Shown: piece by piece, positions 1-10,694 of the stretch
Numbering within the stretch: position 1 is the stretch's first letter
Layout: each line of letters opens with the position of its first letter
Assembly (NCBI RefSeq): GCF_003955715.1
Contig: NZ_CP034463.1
Coordinates: forward strand, 1,798,001 to 1,862,000
Origin: Streptomyces aquilus
Lineage (GTDB): Bacteria > Actinomycetota > Actinomycetes > Streptomycetales > Streptomycetaceae
Direction: 5' to 3'
Length of the DNA: 64,000 nt
Position numbers and translations under genes: made by a program
Notes under the pieces: model-generated
Database searches by the model: none
The model's input: the letters and a program-made list of their open reading frames with translations, nothing else
What the model was told of the DNA's origin: nothing

Positions 1-1
1 G

Positions 2-793
2 GAACTCACCGAACTGGTGCACCGGGTCGTCGCCGAGGCGCAGGGCGAGGGGCTGTGGCCGGCGGGGCTAGCGGTGGCCGTGCCGGGCCTGGTCGCCCGC
101 GACGCCCGCACCGTCGTCCGCGCCCCGAACCTCGACTGGCACGACATCGATCTCGGCGCCCTGCTGCCCTCCGCGTACCCGCTGACCGTGGACAACGAGG
201 CGAACTTCGGCGCGCTCGCGGAGCTCTGGCTCGGGGACGCCACACCGCACGACTTCCTGCATGTGTCGGCGGAGATCGGTATCGGTGCGGCGCTCGTCGT
301 CGCCGGCGGTCTGCTGCGCGGGACCCGCGGCTTCGCGGGCGAGCTGGGGCATGTGCCGGTGCAGCCGGAGGGTCCGCTGTGTCCGTGCGGGGGGCGTGGG
401 TGTCTGGAGCAGTACGCCGGTGAGGAGGCGGTGCTGCGGGCCGCGGGGCTCGCACCGGGTGAGGACCGCGTCGGGCTGCTCGCGGGCCGGGCCGCCGACG
501 GTGACGAGGCCGTACGGCGTGCGCTGCGCGAGGCGGGGGCGGCGCTCGGGGTCGCGCTGACGGGGGCGGTGAACCTGCTGGACCCGGAGAGCGTCGTGCT
601 CGGCGGCGCGCTGTCCGGACTCGCGCCCTGGCTGCTGCCCGCGCTGGAGGCCGAGCTGGACCGGCGTACCGCCGGCCCCGCCTGCCCGGTGTCGGTGTCG
701 CGGCTCGGTCCCGAGGGACCGCTGCTGGGTGCCGCGCACTCGGTGGTCCGCGCGGTCCTGGACGACCCGGCCGCGGTGGCGGAACGGGCCTGA
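2..793 (+). CDS. ROK family protein (sugar kinase or XylR-type repressor), 5' end missing
   Basis: The reading frame is already open at the window edge, so this is the C-terminal 263 residues of a longer protein. The ROK signature is clear: a VDNEANFGA stretch (the usual acid-Asn sugar-site region), GELGHVPV, and the zinc-binding CPCGGRGCLE motif of the family. ROK proteins are either cytosolic sugar kinases of about 300 aa or repressors of about 400 aa with an N-terminal winged helix; the missing part would decide. The stop codon lies inside the first unit of a 33-bp tandem array. An internal GTG at 17 is in frame but is not a credible start, because the conserved fold already begins upstream of it. 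Confidence 0.9.
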   Translation, partial: ELTELVHRVVAEAQGEGLWPAGLAVAVPGLVARDARTVVRAPNLDWHDIDLGALLPSAYPLTVDNEANFGALAELWLGDATPHDFLHVSAEIGIGAALVVAGGLLRGTRGFAGELGHVPVQPEGPLCPCGGRGCLEQYAGEEAVLRAAGLAPGEDRVGLLAGRAADGDEAVRRALREAGAALGVALTGAVNLLDPESVVLGGALSGLAPWLLPALEAELDRRTAGPACPVSVSRLGPEGPLLGAAHSVVRAVLDDPAAVAERA

Positions 794-1020
794 TCCCACG
801 GACGGTCGCTGTCCGAATGGGCCGGACCCCACGCACGGTCCCTGTCCGAACAGGCCTGACCCCACGCACGGTCCCTGTCCGAACAGGCCTGACCCCACGC
901 ACGGTCCCTGTCCGAACAGGCCTGACCCCACGCACGGTCCCTGTCCGAACAGGCCTGACCCCACGCACGGCCCTTGCCCGAACAGGCTCGATCTCACGGA
1001 CGGCCCTTGGCCGAACGGCC
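791..1020. repeat. 33-bp tandem repeat array (about 7 units) spanning the ROK stop codon
   Basis: Seven head-to-tail units of 33 bp follow one another; units 3-5 (857-955) are identical and the outer ones diverge. Unit 1 begins with the TGA stop of the ROK gene. Most units carry a short self-complementary core, CCTGT-CCGA-ACAGG (5-bp stem, 4-nt loop), so a transcript of the array could form a row of small hairpins. There is no unique spacer between units, so it is not a CRISPR. Open frames crossing the array exist only because 33 is a multiple of three. A role in transcription termination or mRNA 3'-end stability is possible but inferred. Confidence 0.9.
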
Positions 1021-1210
1021 GTGAACCGAGGCCCACTTCACCCCTGTGGGTGATCGAGATATCCACAGATCAGGCGTCGTCCACCGAAACCCACCGCGCC
1101 CTTCTGCCCACCCCGCCCGCGCCGTACCGTGATTCACGCGAGGCGCAACCGCCATGACAGCGGGGCCGGACGTACTGATACGACGCCATCCCGAACGGAG
1201 CAGTGCAGCA
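1021..1210. other. Leader region of the amidase gene, with a 6-bp palindrome
   Basis: This gene-free stretch between the repeat array and the acetamidase start holds TCACCC-CTGT-GGGTGA (1038-1053), a perfect 6-bp inverted repeat that could be an operator or a weak hairpin. I see no convincing -35/-10 pair. The ribosome binding site GGAG at 1197-1200 serves the next gene. Confidence 0.35.
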
Positions 1211-2224
1211 ATGAGCGAGCCCCGGATCCTGACCGTCCGACCCGAACCGGGCGCATACGCCTGGACGTTCGGCGGCGTCCCACCCGTGGCGCGCATCGCG
1301 CCCGGCACGGTCCTCGACCTGTACACCGAGGACTGCTTCGCCGGCCGGGTGCGGTCCGAGAAGGACCTGGTGTCCGAGGTATGCGAGTTCCCGTTCCTGA
1401 ATCCGCAGACCGGCCCCTTCCACATCGAGGGCGCCGAGCCGGGCGACACCGTCGCCGTGCACTTCGTGTCGATCGAACCGGCACGGGACTGGGCCGCGTC
1501 CACCACGGTCCCCCTCTTCGGCGCGCTCACCTCGACGCAGACCACGGCCACCCTCCAACCCCCGCTCCCCGAGACCGTGTGGATCTGGCAGCTGGACCGG
1601 ACACGTCGCACCGCCTTGTTCCGGGCGCACGACAGCGACATCGAGATCGAGCTGCCGATGGACCCGATGCACGGCACGGTGGGCGTGGCTCCGGCCAATC
1701 TGGAGGTCCGCTCGGCGCTGGTGCCCGACGCGCACGGCGGGAACATGGACACACCGGAGATGCGGGCCGGCGTCACCTGCTACCTCGGGGTCAACGTGGA
1801 GGGCGCGCTGCTCAGCCTCGGCGACGGGCACGCCCGGCAGGGCGAGGGCGAGACCTGCGGGGTCGCCGTCGAGTGCGCGATGAACACGGTGGTGATCGTC
1901 GAGTTGCTGAAGGGGCTCGCCACACCCTGGCCGCGCATCGAGTCCGACACCCACATCATCTCGACGGGGTCGGCACGCCCGCTGGAGGACGCGTTCCGGA
2001 TATCCCAGCTCGACCTGGTGCGGTGGCTGGTGCGGGACTACGGGTTCAGCGAGCTGGACGCGTACCAGTTCGCCACCCAGGCCGTCGAGTCGCCGCTGGC
2101 CAACGTGTGCGACACCAACTACACGTGCGTGGCGAAGATCCGCAAGGAGTGGCTGCCCGCGCGGGAGACCCACCGAGGTGTGCACGCGCGACTCCGGGAG
2201 ACGGCCGCAACCCTTCTCGCCTGA
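1211..2224 (+). CDS. Acetamidase/formamidase family protein
   Basis: The 337-residue product matches the acetamidase/formamidase family (FmdA/AmdA type), metal-dependent cytosolic amidases that release ammonia from short amides. Family-like features are the FNPQTGPFHIEGAEPGDTV type core (here FLNPQTGPF followed by EPGDTVAVHF), the HGTVGVAP segment and a PANLEVR stretch. I chose the ATG preceded by GGAG at a 10-nt distance; a longer frame from 1154 lacks a ribosome binding site and adds non-conserved residues. The exact substrate cannot be read from sequence. It precedes a peptidoglycan amidase on the same strand after a 44-bp gap, so co-transcription is possible. Confidence 0.85.
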   Translation: MSEPRILTVRPEPGAYAWTFGGVPPVARIAPGTVLDLYTEDCFAGRVRSEKDLVSEVCEFPFLNPQTGPFHIEGAEPGDTVAVHFVSIEPARDWAASTTVPLFGALTSTQTTATLQPPLPETVWIWQLDRTRRTALFRAHDSDIEIELPMDPMHGTVGVAPANLEVRSALVPDAHGGNMDTPEMRAGVTCYLGVNVEGALLSLGDGHARQGEGETCGVAVECAMNTVVIVELLKGLATPWPRIESDTHIISTGSARPLEDAFRISQLDLVRWLVRDYGFSELDAYQFATQAVESPLANVCDTNYTCVAKIRKEWLPARETHRGVHARLRETAATLLA

Positions 2225-2268
2225 GCCGCGTCTCGATCAACACCACATCACCGAAAGGCTTATCGACC

Positions 2269-2874
2269 ATGGAACGGGCGAGACCGCTGCCCAGCAGACG
2301 CCGATTACTCAAGGGCGCAGCCCTCGCGGCCGTCCCGTACGCCCTGCTGCCCGACCCGCCGGCGGGCGCGGAGACCCACGCCGTCGACCATGCCACCGCC
2401 GAATGGCAGCCCGCGACCTCCGCCAACTTCACGGCCGCGGACCACCTCACGCCCCGCCCGGTCGACCTGGTGATCATCCATGTCACACAGACCAGTTACC
2501 GCAAGACCCTGGGCGTTTTCCAGAGCCCCGCGAAGAAGGTCTCCGCGCACTACGTGGTCCGCTCGCGGGACGGGAACATCGCGCAGTGCGTCAGGGAGGC
2601 CGACATCGCCTGGCACGCGGGGAACTGGGAGTACAACACGCGCAGTATCGGCATCGAGCACGAAGGGTGGGTGGACCGGCCGGCGTACTTCACCGACGCC
2701 CTGTACGAGCAGTCGGCGGCGCTCACGGCGGACATCTGTGTCCGGCACGGCATCCCGATCGACCGGGCGCACATCATCGGACACCACGAGGTGCCGGGCA
2801 CGGACCACACCGACCCGGGGCCGTACTGGGACTGGGGGCGCTACCTGAGATCGGTCGAACAGGCCGCCCGGTGA
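2269..2874 (+). CDS. Tat-exported N-acetylmuramoyl-L-alanine amidase (Amidase_2)
   Basis: This 201-residue secreted enzyme should cleave the lactyl amide bond between muramic acid and the stem peptide. The N terminus SRRRLLKGA is a twin-arginine motif, followed by a hydrophobic stretch and an Ala-rich cleavage region near residue 36. The amidase-2 zinc site is visible: His71 in IIHVTQ, the HH pair at 172-173 and Asp182 in the DPGP box. The ATG follows AAAGG and gives a proper signal peptide; upstream in-frame sequence belongs to the previous gene's coding region in another frame. At 201 residues it is a bare catalytic domain with no cell-wall-binding module. Confidence 0.9.
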   Translation: MERARPLPSRRRLLKGAALAAVPYALLPDPPAGAETHAVDHATAEWQPATSANFTAADHLTPRPVDLVIIHVTQTSYRKTLGVFQSPAKKVSAHYVVRSRDGNIAQCVREADIAWHAGNWEYNTRSIGIEHEGWVDRPAYFTDALYEQSAALTADICVRHGIPIDRAHIIGHHEVPGTDHTDPGPYWDWGRYLRSVEQAAR

Positions 2875-2930
2875 CGTCGTACGGGTGACTGCGGTCGAAA
2901 AGGTTGTCCGGGCGCGTACCGGGAGTGACG

Positions 2931-4229
2931 ATGGCACCAGCCGCATCGCCTTTCCGGGAGGCCGAGTTGACCGATCCATGGGTGGCCCTGGAGCCGGGGG
3001 CCGACCCTGCCGAGCACCTGCGCATGCTGCGCCGGGCGCACGAGACGTTCACCGAGGGGGGTACCGTGCCGCGGCCGGTACGTCCGGTGGTGGCGGACTC
3101 GTGGCGGCGTTCCGCGCGGGCCGGTGTCGGTCCGGACGCCACTCCGAGCGTGGAGCTCCTGGACGGCGACCTCGGTGCCTACCGGGCCGAGCATCCCCTG
3201 GCGCGGGTGATGCCGCTGTTCCGTGAACTGCTGGGCACGTTCGCGGCGGACGGCGAGCATCTGCTCGCGGTGTGCGACGCGCACGGCCGGCTGCTGTGGG
3301 TCGAGGGGCATGCGTCGACCCGGCGGCGGGCGGACCGGATGAACTTCGTGCCGGGTGCGCGCTGGGCGGAGACCGCGGTCGGGACCAACGCGCCGGGTAC
3401 GGCGGTCGCCGTGGACCGGCCGGTGCAGGTGTTCGCGGCCGAGCACTTCATCCGGCAGGTGCAGCCGTGGACCTGCGCGGCGGCCCCGGTGCACGATCCG
3501 CGCACGGGCCGGGTGCTCGGTGCCGTCGACATCACCGGCGGGGACGGGCTCGCTCATCCGCACAGCCTGGGGTTCGTGCAGGCGGTGGCGCGGGCCGCCG
3601 AGTCCCAGCTCGCGCTGCTCGCGCCGGAGATGCCGGCCACCGACCTCGCGGAGCTCAGCGCGCTGGGCCGTGACGAGGCGCGGCTGGTGGTCGGCGGGCG
3701 CGCGGTTCGGCTCAGCCGCCGGCACAGCGAGCTCCTCGTGCTGCTGTCCCGCCATCCGGAGGGGCTGACCGGTGACGAACTGCTGTGCGCGCTGTACGAG
3801 GACGAGTCGGTGACACCGGTGACGCTCCGGGCCGAACTGGCGCGGCTGCGCCGGGTGCTCGGGCCGGGGCTGCTGGAGTCACGCCCGTACCGGCTCACGG
3901 TGCCGGTCGAGTCGGATGTCTCCGTGGTGGAGCGACGGCTGGAGACCGGCGCGGTGACGGCCGCGGCGACGGCGTACTCCGGTCCGCTGCTGCCCTCCTC
4001 GCAGGCCCCGGCGGTGGTGCGGCTGCGGGAGCGGCTCGCCGACGGGCTCCGTACGGCGCTGATCGCCCGCTGCGACCCCGACCTGCTGGCGGACTGGGTG
4101 CACACGCCCTGGGGCGAGGACGACTTCGACGTATGGCGGGCACTGGCGGCGGCGCGGCCGACCGCGGCGGTGCGGGCCCGGCTCGCGGCCCTGGAGTCCG
4201 AGCTCGTCTGGCGGCCGGCGGCAACGTAG
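2931..4229 (+). CDS. GAF-domain transcriptional regulator (AcoR-like N-terminal part), aldehyde dehydrogenase control
   Basis: The 432-residue protein has an N-terminal region typical of acetoin-type activators ([16 protein letters not shown]), a GAF sensory domain around residues 90-205 ([17 protein letters not shown], then [14 protein letters not shown]), and a C-terminal part with [25 protein letters not shown], which looks like a winged helix. The AAA+ sigma-54-activating module of true AcoR is absent, as is usual in actinomycetes. It lies directly upstream of an aldehyde dehydrogenase on the same strand and probably regulates it. I chose the ATG with GGGAG five bases upstream; a TTG at 2904 is an alternative. 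Ligand unknown. Confidence 0.82.
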   Translation: MAPAASPFREAELTDPWVALEPGADPAEHLRMLRRAHETFTEGGTVPRPVRPVVADSWRRSARAGVGPDATPSVELLDGDLGAYRAEHPLARVMPLFRELLGTFAADGEHLLAVCDAHGRLLWVEGHASTRRRADRMNFVPGARWAETAVGTNAPGTAVAVDRPVQVFAAEHFIRQVQPWTCAAAPVHDPRTGRVLGAVDITGGDGLAHPHSLGFVQAVARAAESQLALLAPEMPATDLAELSALGRDEARLVVGGRAVRLSRRHSELLVLLSRHPEGLTGDELLCALYEDESVTPVTLRAELARLRRVLGPGLLESRPYRLTVPVESDVSVVERRLETGAVTAAATAYSGPLLPSSQAPAVVRLRERLADGLRTALIARCDPDLLADWVHTPWGEDDFDVWRALAAARPTAAVRARLAALESELVWRPAAT

Positions 4230-4256
4230 TTGCAACCTCCGCTTGCCTAGCCTCGC
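4221..4256 (+). promoter_or_regulatory. Palindrome and promoter-like element upstream of the aldehyde dehydrogenase
   Basis: GCAAC-GTA-GTTGC is a perfect 5-bp inverted repeat, overlapping GTTGCAAC, which is itself palindromic. It is followed by CCTCC and, at 4247-4252, a TAGCCT hexamer that fits a -10 box. The sequence GCAACCTCC also occurs at 31548-31556 before the DUF779 gene. The left arm sits on the last codons of the GAF regulator gene. Proposed as the regulator's binding site and promoter; inference only. Confidence 0.45.
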
Positions 4257-4306
4257 GCCGAGAGCTGCCCAACGGCGGGCAGCGCTTCGCAGGGAGGCAG
4301 AGCAGC

Positions 4307-5830
<1,524 letters not shown>

Positions 5831-5839
5831 AGAGGGGTT

Positions 5840-5872
5840 CCGGTGCCGGGGCGGATGTGGCCCCGGCACCGG
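5840..5872. terminator. Bidirectional terminator hairpin
   Basis: A 13-bp perfect stem (CCGGTGCCGGGGC paired with its complement) closes a 7-nt loop, placed between the stop of the aldehyde dehydrogenase and the convergent stop of the TPR gene. No T tract follows, as is normal for GC-rich actinomycete terminators. Confidence 0.75.
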
Positions 5873-5876
5873 TGTG

Positions 5877-8810
5877 TCACGCCTCGTCGCGGAGGCGGGC
5901 CGCCAGGGCCGTCAGGGGCTGCGTCTCGTCCGTGTGGCCCAGCGCGGTCAGGCGGGTGATCGCCGCGTCGAGGCGGGTGAGGGCCGGGGCGGGGCGTTCC
6001 AGGTAGAGGCCCTCCACGGCGCCGGCGAGGCGGACGCACTCGGCCCACTCCCCGGCGTGGTCCTCCTCCCGGCCCGGCTCGCCGAGCAGGGCGAGGGCCT
6101 TGTCCAGGGCGGTCAGCGCGTCCTCGTACTCGCCGGCGTAGGCGTTGACCCGGCCGTGCTCGTAGGCAAGGGCGCTGTCCAGGGACCGGCCGTGGGCCTC
6201 GTACGCGGCGGCTCGGGCCTCGTCGGCTATCCGGCCCGCGTCGGTGAGGAAGGCGCGGGCGTCGGCGAGACCGTCGGGACCCTGCTGCTGGGCCTGGAGG
6301 CGGGCCAGTTCGCGCAGGCAGTTGCTGAGCATCTCGTAGCGCGGCTCCTTGGTGTGGGCGGCGAGTGCCTGGTCCACGGCCGCGCGGGCCCGCTCGAACT
6401 CGCCGGACTCGCCGAGGAGTACGGCCGTCTCCGCGGCGATCATGGCGTGGCTGCCCGGGTCGTCGTCCCAGCCCGCCGACTCGGCCGCGAGGGCGACGAA
6501 CTCGGCCGTGGCGGCCTTGAGGTCCTCGCCCGTGCGCAGCGCGCGGGCGCGGGTCAGCCGCAGCTGGGCGACGAGCCGGTCGTCCAACTCGCCCGAGACC
6601 ACGTCCGGTTCGATCAGCAGGGAGTCGAGCAGCGCGATGCAGTCCTCCACACGGCCCAGGTCGAGGCTGAGTTGGGCCGCGTTGCTGTAGGAGCAGAACG
6701 CGTCGGTCCGGCTGCCGCGGCGCAGGTCCGCCTCGGCCGAGCGCGTCAGGTGCCGCAGGGCCTCCTCGGGGCGGCCCAGGCGCATGCAGGTCTCGGCCAG
6801 GTCGCCGTGGAGGCGGGTGGTGTCGACGGTGTCGGCCGGCCAGTCGGCGGCCAGCCGCAGGGCCTCGCTCAGGTCCGTGTACGCGGCCTCGGCGTCCCGG
6901 AGGCCGAGCTGGAGCCGTCCGCGCAGCCCGAGGGTCCGCGGCAGGTGCCAGGCGGGGCCGTGCTCCCTCAGCCGGGCGAGGAGGGCGTCGATCTCGGTGA
7001 CCGCGGTGGGCAGGTCGCCGGAGACGGCGTAGGTGCTGGCTCGCAGCAGCAGGGCTCCGGAGACCTGCCCGGCGAGCTCGTGCCGGGTGGCGAACGTGTG
7101 CAGCAGCTCGATCTCGGCGTGGACCGGCGCGATGTGCTCCTCGTTCCCGGACGTCTGCAGGCGTACGGCGAGCGTGGTGGCCCGCAGCCGCAGCAGCCGG
7201 GCCTCCTGGTACGGGGCGAGGTCGGGCGTCTCCTCGTGCAGCCGGACCATGGCGGCGTGGGCGTCGGTCAGCCCGGCGATCCGCACCTCGGCGGCGTCCT
7301 CGCCCCGCGGGGGGATCTCGGCGGTGGCGAGCAGCGCGCAGGCACGGCAGACGGCGGCGTCGGCCGGTTCGCCGGCGTCGTCGTACAGGGCCGCGGCCTC
7401 CTCGTGGAGGGCGGCGGAGTCGGCGTACTCCTCCTTGGCGCCCGCCCGGTGGGCTTCTTCGGCCAGCAGGTCCGCGCGCAGGCGGACGAGCGGGCCCACG
7501 GCCGGGTCGTCGGGGTGGCTGTAGCCGGGGTCGGCGACGAGTGTGCGCAGGCGTGCCCAGCAGACCTGCGCCTCCGGGTGCCCCACCTCGTCCAACTCCC
7601 GGGCCCGGAGGATGAGTTCGGTCAGGGACTCGGGGACGGCGGGCGCCGCGGGGGTGGTGGGCGCCGCTGCCGGGGCGGCCTGGGCCACTTCGTCCAGCTC
7701 CCGCGTGCGCAGGGTCAGTTCGAGTCGCTCCAGCAGCGGGGCCCGGTCGAGGCGGGTCCTGCGGCGGTCGGCGTGGGTGGTGGTCCCGTTGCGGGCGTCG
7801 AAGCGGGCGGCGAGGTCGTCGGCGCGGCCGCGCACCTCGGCGCGCAGGCCGGCCACCGTCCAGGTGCGGCCGGGGTATCCGGCGGCGGGCAGTTCGCCGT
7901 GGCCGAGGGCTTCGACGCGCTGGAGGAGGACCTCCACGCCGGTGAGGAAGCCGAGCTGGTCCAGCGGCGAGTCGACCTCGTCGAACAGGTTCCGGTTCTC
8001 GGCGAGCAGTTCCAGGCCGCGGGCCTCGTTGCCGGTGAGCGCGCAGAACTCCAGGTGCCGGCCGACCTCTTCGGACATCGAGGGGTTGCGGCGGCAGGCG
8101 CGGTAGCCGGTGAGGTGCAGTTCGCGGGCCCGGTCGGTGTCGCCGGTGCGCAGCAGTGGCAGCAGCGCGTACGAGGCGGAGCGGGCGGGCTCCTCCTTGC
8201 AGGACTCCTTCCCGGCGAGGACCGGCTCGAAGGCGCGCAGGGCCCCTTCGTCGTCGCCCGCCCGGAGCAGGTACCGGGCGCGCTGGCAGGTCTCGCAGGC
8301 CTCGCAGTCGCTGAGCCGGGTGCGGGTGCGGGCCGCCCAGAGGTCGTAGGCGAGGGCGGTGTCCTCGCCCACGTGCGCAGCGAGTTGGTAGGCCTGTCCG
8401 TAGTACGGCTGGAGGCCGAGGTCGGCCTTCTCGTACCGCTCGCGCATCTCCGTGAGCCACTGGTTCAGGCTGGCCAGCGGTATCTCGGGCAGCTGGCGCA
8501 GGGCGTGGGCCACCCACTTGAACCGCCAGAACAGCTGGTGGCGCAGGCGCTCGTCGAAGGCGTCGGGCTGCTCGTCGAAGAGGGTGAGCAGGCGCGCGAA
8601 GACGACGGGCGACTTACGGGGTTCGGAGCCGTAGGTGTACGCCTCCTGGAGTTCGAGGAGCGCGTCGATGAGCGGGCCGGGCTCGCCGAACTGCTCGGCG
8701 GCGTCGACGAGTTCCTCGGCGGTGACGGTACGGGTGCGGCCGTAGGGGCGCCGGTCGTTCTCCTGGAGCGCCTGGTACAGCTCATCGGTGGTCTGGGGTG
8801 CGGTCGTCAT
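5877..8810 (-). CDS. Large tetratricopeptide-repeat protein, partner of the Hsp90-like ATPase
   Basis: The 977-residue protein is almost wholly helical and Ala/Leu/Glu-rich. TPR-like helix pairs are evident in the C-terminal half (for example LRLAADWPADTVDTTRLHGDLAE, EEALRHLTRSAEAD, YEDALTALDKALALLG). A CEACETC cysteine cluster near residue 170 could bind metal, and the segment RTRELDEV/RARELDEV is duplicated around residues 370-410. No signal peptide or membrane segment, so it is cytosolic. The start ATG lies two bases past the stop of the Hsp90-like gene, indicating translational coupling. TPR proteins are the classic co-chaperones of Hsp90 in eukaryotes; a matching role here is inference. 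No catalytic domain recognised. Confidence 0.85.
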   Translation of the reverse strand: MTTAPQTTDELYQALQENDRRPYGRTRTVTAEELVDAAEQFGEPGPLIDALLELQEAYTYGSEPRKSPVVFARLLTLFDEQPDAFDERLRHQLFWRFKWVAHALRQLPEIPLASLNQWLTEMRERYEKADLGLQPYYGQAYQLAAHVGEDTALAYDLWAARTRTRLSDCEACETCQRARYLLRAGDDEGALRAFEPVLAGKESCKEEPARSASYALLPLLRTGDTDRARELHLTGYRACRRNPSMSEEVGRHLEFCALTGNEARGLELLAENRNLFDEVDSPLDQLGFLTGVEVLLQRVEALGHGELPAAGYPGRTWTVAGLRAEVRGRADDLAARFDARNGTTTHADRRRTRLDRAPLLERLELTLRTRELDEVAQAAPAAAPTTPAAPAVPESLTELILRARELDEVGHPEAQVCWARLRTLVADPGYSHPDDPAVGPLVRLRADLLAEEAHRAGAKEEYADSAALHEEAAALYDDAGEPADAAVCRACALLATAEIPPRGEDAAEVRIAGLTDAHAAMVRLHEETPDLAPYQEARLLRLRATTLAVRLQTSGNEEHIAPVHAEIELLHTFATRHELAGQVSGALLLRASTYAVSGDLPTAVTEIDALLARLREHGPAWHLPRTLGLRGRLQLGLRDAEAAYTDLSEALRLAADWPADTVDTTRLHGDLAETCMRLGRPEEALRHLTRSAEADLRRGSRTDAFCSYSNAAQLSLDLGRVEDCIALLDSLLIEPDVVSGELDDRLVAQLRLTRARALRTGEDLKAATAEFVALAAESAGWDDDPGSHAMIAAETAVLLGESGEFERARAAVDQALAAHTKEPRYEMLSNCLRELARLQAQQQGPDGLADARAFLTDAGRIADEARAAAYEAHGRSLDSALAYEHGRVNAYAGEYEDALTALDKALALLGEPGREEDHAGEWAECVRLAGAVEGLYLERPAPALTRLDAAITRLTALGHTDETQPLTALAARLRDEA

Positions 8811-8812
8811 CG

Positions 8813-10651
8813 TCAGCTGTCCTTGCGGAGGGCGTGGGCGAGGAGGTCGAGGAAGGAGCGGTTGATGAGGCTCGACTCGGCGGGCCTGAGCGGGCGCCGG
8901 GACAGCATCGCGGCCTGGCCGTAGAGGGCTTCGGCGCTGGTGCGGGCCAGTTCGGGTTCGTCGATGGTGACGGCGGTGCGGACCAGCGGGTTCAGCTGGT
9001 TGAGGATCAGCTGGGCGCGCGGCGCCTCCTGGCGCAGGGCGCCGAGGATGTCGCCCCACAGGCCGCCCTCCTGCTCGCGGGCGAGCTGGGAGCGGGTGCG
9101 TTCGTGCCGGGCCTCGCGGCTGTCGACGAGCAGCGCGGGGGCGGACGCGGGCTGGAAGGTGCGCAGGGCGACGTCGCAGTCGAAGACGGCGAGGGCGTCG
9201 CGGGCCTGGGCCAGGTAGGCCGCGGCGGCCAGTTCCGTCTCCCGGTCGACGGGGTCGAGGTGGGCGGTGAGGGTGGCCGGGTCGAGGTCGGCGACGGTGA
9301 CCTCGGGCCTGATCTCGGGCAGCCGGTGGACCAGTTGACGGTCGTAGGTGTAACCGCCGTTGACGACACCGAGTCCGGCGGCCGAGGCGATGGCCGCGAC
9401 CTGCCGGAACTCCTCGACGCTGGACGTCACGAGGACGGTGCGGTGGGTGCGGGCGAACTCGTCGAGGGTGCAGTGCCCGGCGGTGGTCTCGAACGGCAGC
9501 CAGGGCAGCAGCATCCGCAGGATCTCGTCGTCGTGCACGGCGAGGGACTTCACGGCCAGGTGGTGGGCCTGGAGGAAGCGGCCCAGGAGTTCGGGGTCGC
9601 TGGCGGCGGCGCGGGCGATCCACTCGCGCAGCCGTTCGGCGAGCGCGTCGCGGACGGCGGCGAGGGTGTCGTCCTCGTAGAGCGCCTCGCGGGACGCGGT
9701 CGGGCGCAGGCTCTCGGCGTCGACGACACAGCGGACGAAGAACGCCCACTCGGGCAGGATCTCCTCGGCCTGTTCGGACAGGAGCATGCCCTTGACGTGC
9801 ACGCGGTGGCCGTGGCGCCGCCCGGCGGGCACCGCCTCGGGCAGTACACAGGCGATGCCCTTGAGGCCCACGGCCGGAAGGTCCAGCTCGATGGTGTCCA
9901 ACGGCGTGAATCCGAAGACCTCTTCGCCGTACGCGGCCAGCGCGCGGGAGCGGGCTCCCGGCGTGGGGTACGTGCTCGACCAGGGCGCGGGCTCGGGGTT
10001 CACCGGTACGGCCGGGCCGCCCGAGCCGTCGTGGAAGGTCACCGGGTGGCGCAGCAGGGAGCCGAAGTGGCGGGCCAACGCGTGGACTTGGGTCGGGCGG
10101 GTCCACTCGTCCGCGTCGGCGCGCGGCGTCAGGGTGACGGTCGTACCGGGCCGGGGGCGGGCGGAGGCGGGCAGGGTGCGGACGGTGTAGCTGCCGTCGC
10201 CGCGGCCGCGCCACTCCACGGCGGGCGCGTCGGGGGTGCGGGCGGAGCGGCTGACGACGTGGATCTCGTCGGCGACCAGGAAGCAGGAGAGCAGGCCGAT
10301 GCCGAACTGGCCGATGAAGTCAGCGCGTTGCTCGGCGACCTGGTCGGCGCGCTTGCTGCTGCGGCCGATCGTGGCGAGGAAGGTGTGCACGTCGGCCTCG
10401 GTGAGACCGACGCCGTCGTCCTCGACGCGTACCGTCACGCCGTCCGCGTACAGGCGGATGCCGAAGGAGCCGGCGGGCTCGATGGCGTGCCGCGCGGTGA
10501 GGGCGTCGACCGCGTTCTGCATCAGTTCGCGCAGGTAGACGCGGGGGCTGGAGTAGAGGTGGTGGGAGAGGAGGTCGACCAGGCCGCGGAGGTCGACCTG
10601 GAAGGTGCGGTCGGTGGCGGCGGGGTCGGCGGCGTTGTGACGCAGGGGCAT
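8813..10651 (-). CDS. Hsp90 (HtpG) family ATPase/chaperone
   Basis: The 612-residue product carries the GHKL ATP site of Hsp90: RELMQNAVDAL (Glu42, Asn46, Asp49), DDGVG at 78-82 and GQFGIGLLSCF from 114. The middle and C-terminal regions follow at the length expected for HtpG (about 620-640 aa). Several canonical residues are altered (SNASDA becomes QNAVDA, FYS becomes LLS), so it belongs to a divergent actinobacterial subgroup rather than classical HtpG. I start at the ATG giving MPLRHN; in-frame sequence farther upstream runs through tandem repeats and is not coding-like. No strong ribosome binding site is visible. It is followed immediately by the TPR gene. Confidence 0.88.
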   Translation of the reverse strand: MPLRHNAADPAATDRTFQVDLRGLVDLLSHHLYSSPRVYLRELMQNAVDALTARHAIEPAGSFGIRLYADGVTVRVEDDGVGLTEADVHTFLATIGRSSKRADQVAEQRADFIGQFGIGLLSCFLVADEIHVVSRSARTPDAPAVEWRGRGDGSYTVRTLPASARPRPGTTVTLTPRADADEWTRPTQVHALARHFGSLLRHPVTFHDGSGGPAVPVNPEPAPWSSTYPTPGARSRALAAYGEEVFGFTPLDTIELDLPAVGLKGIACVLPEAVPAGRRHGHRVHVKGMLLSEQAEEILPEWAFFVRCVVDAESLRPTASREALYEDDTLAAVRDALAERLREWIARAAASDPELLGRFLQAHHLAVKSLAVHDDEILRMLLPWLPFETTAGHCTLDEFARTHRTVLVTSSVEEFRQVAAIASAAGLGVVNGGYTYDRQLVHRLPEIRPEVTVADLDPATLTAHLDPVDRETELAAAAYLAQARDALAVFDCDVALRTFQPASAPALLVDSREARHERTRSQLAREQEGGLWGDILGALRQEAPRAQLILNQLNPLVRTAVTIDEPELARTSAEALYGQAAMLSRRPLRPAESSLINRSFLDLLAHALRKDS

Positions 10652-10694
10652 GGGGCAGTCCGGGGTGAAGGAACGGCGGAGGTGGTCGGTGGCC

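Noticed and set aside
6..968. Long minus- and plus-strand open frames across the 33-bp array
   Set aside because: They exist because the repeat unit is a multiple of three; composition is repetitive and the real gene is the ROK frame.
791..1020. Possible CRISPR array
   Set aside because: Units are contiguous without unique spacers and no cas gene is present.
5874..8924. A 1016-codon plus-strand frame opposite the TPR gene
   Set aside because: Gly/Val-rich low-complexity antisense translation with no domain; the minus-strand TPR frame is coherent.
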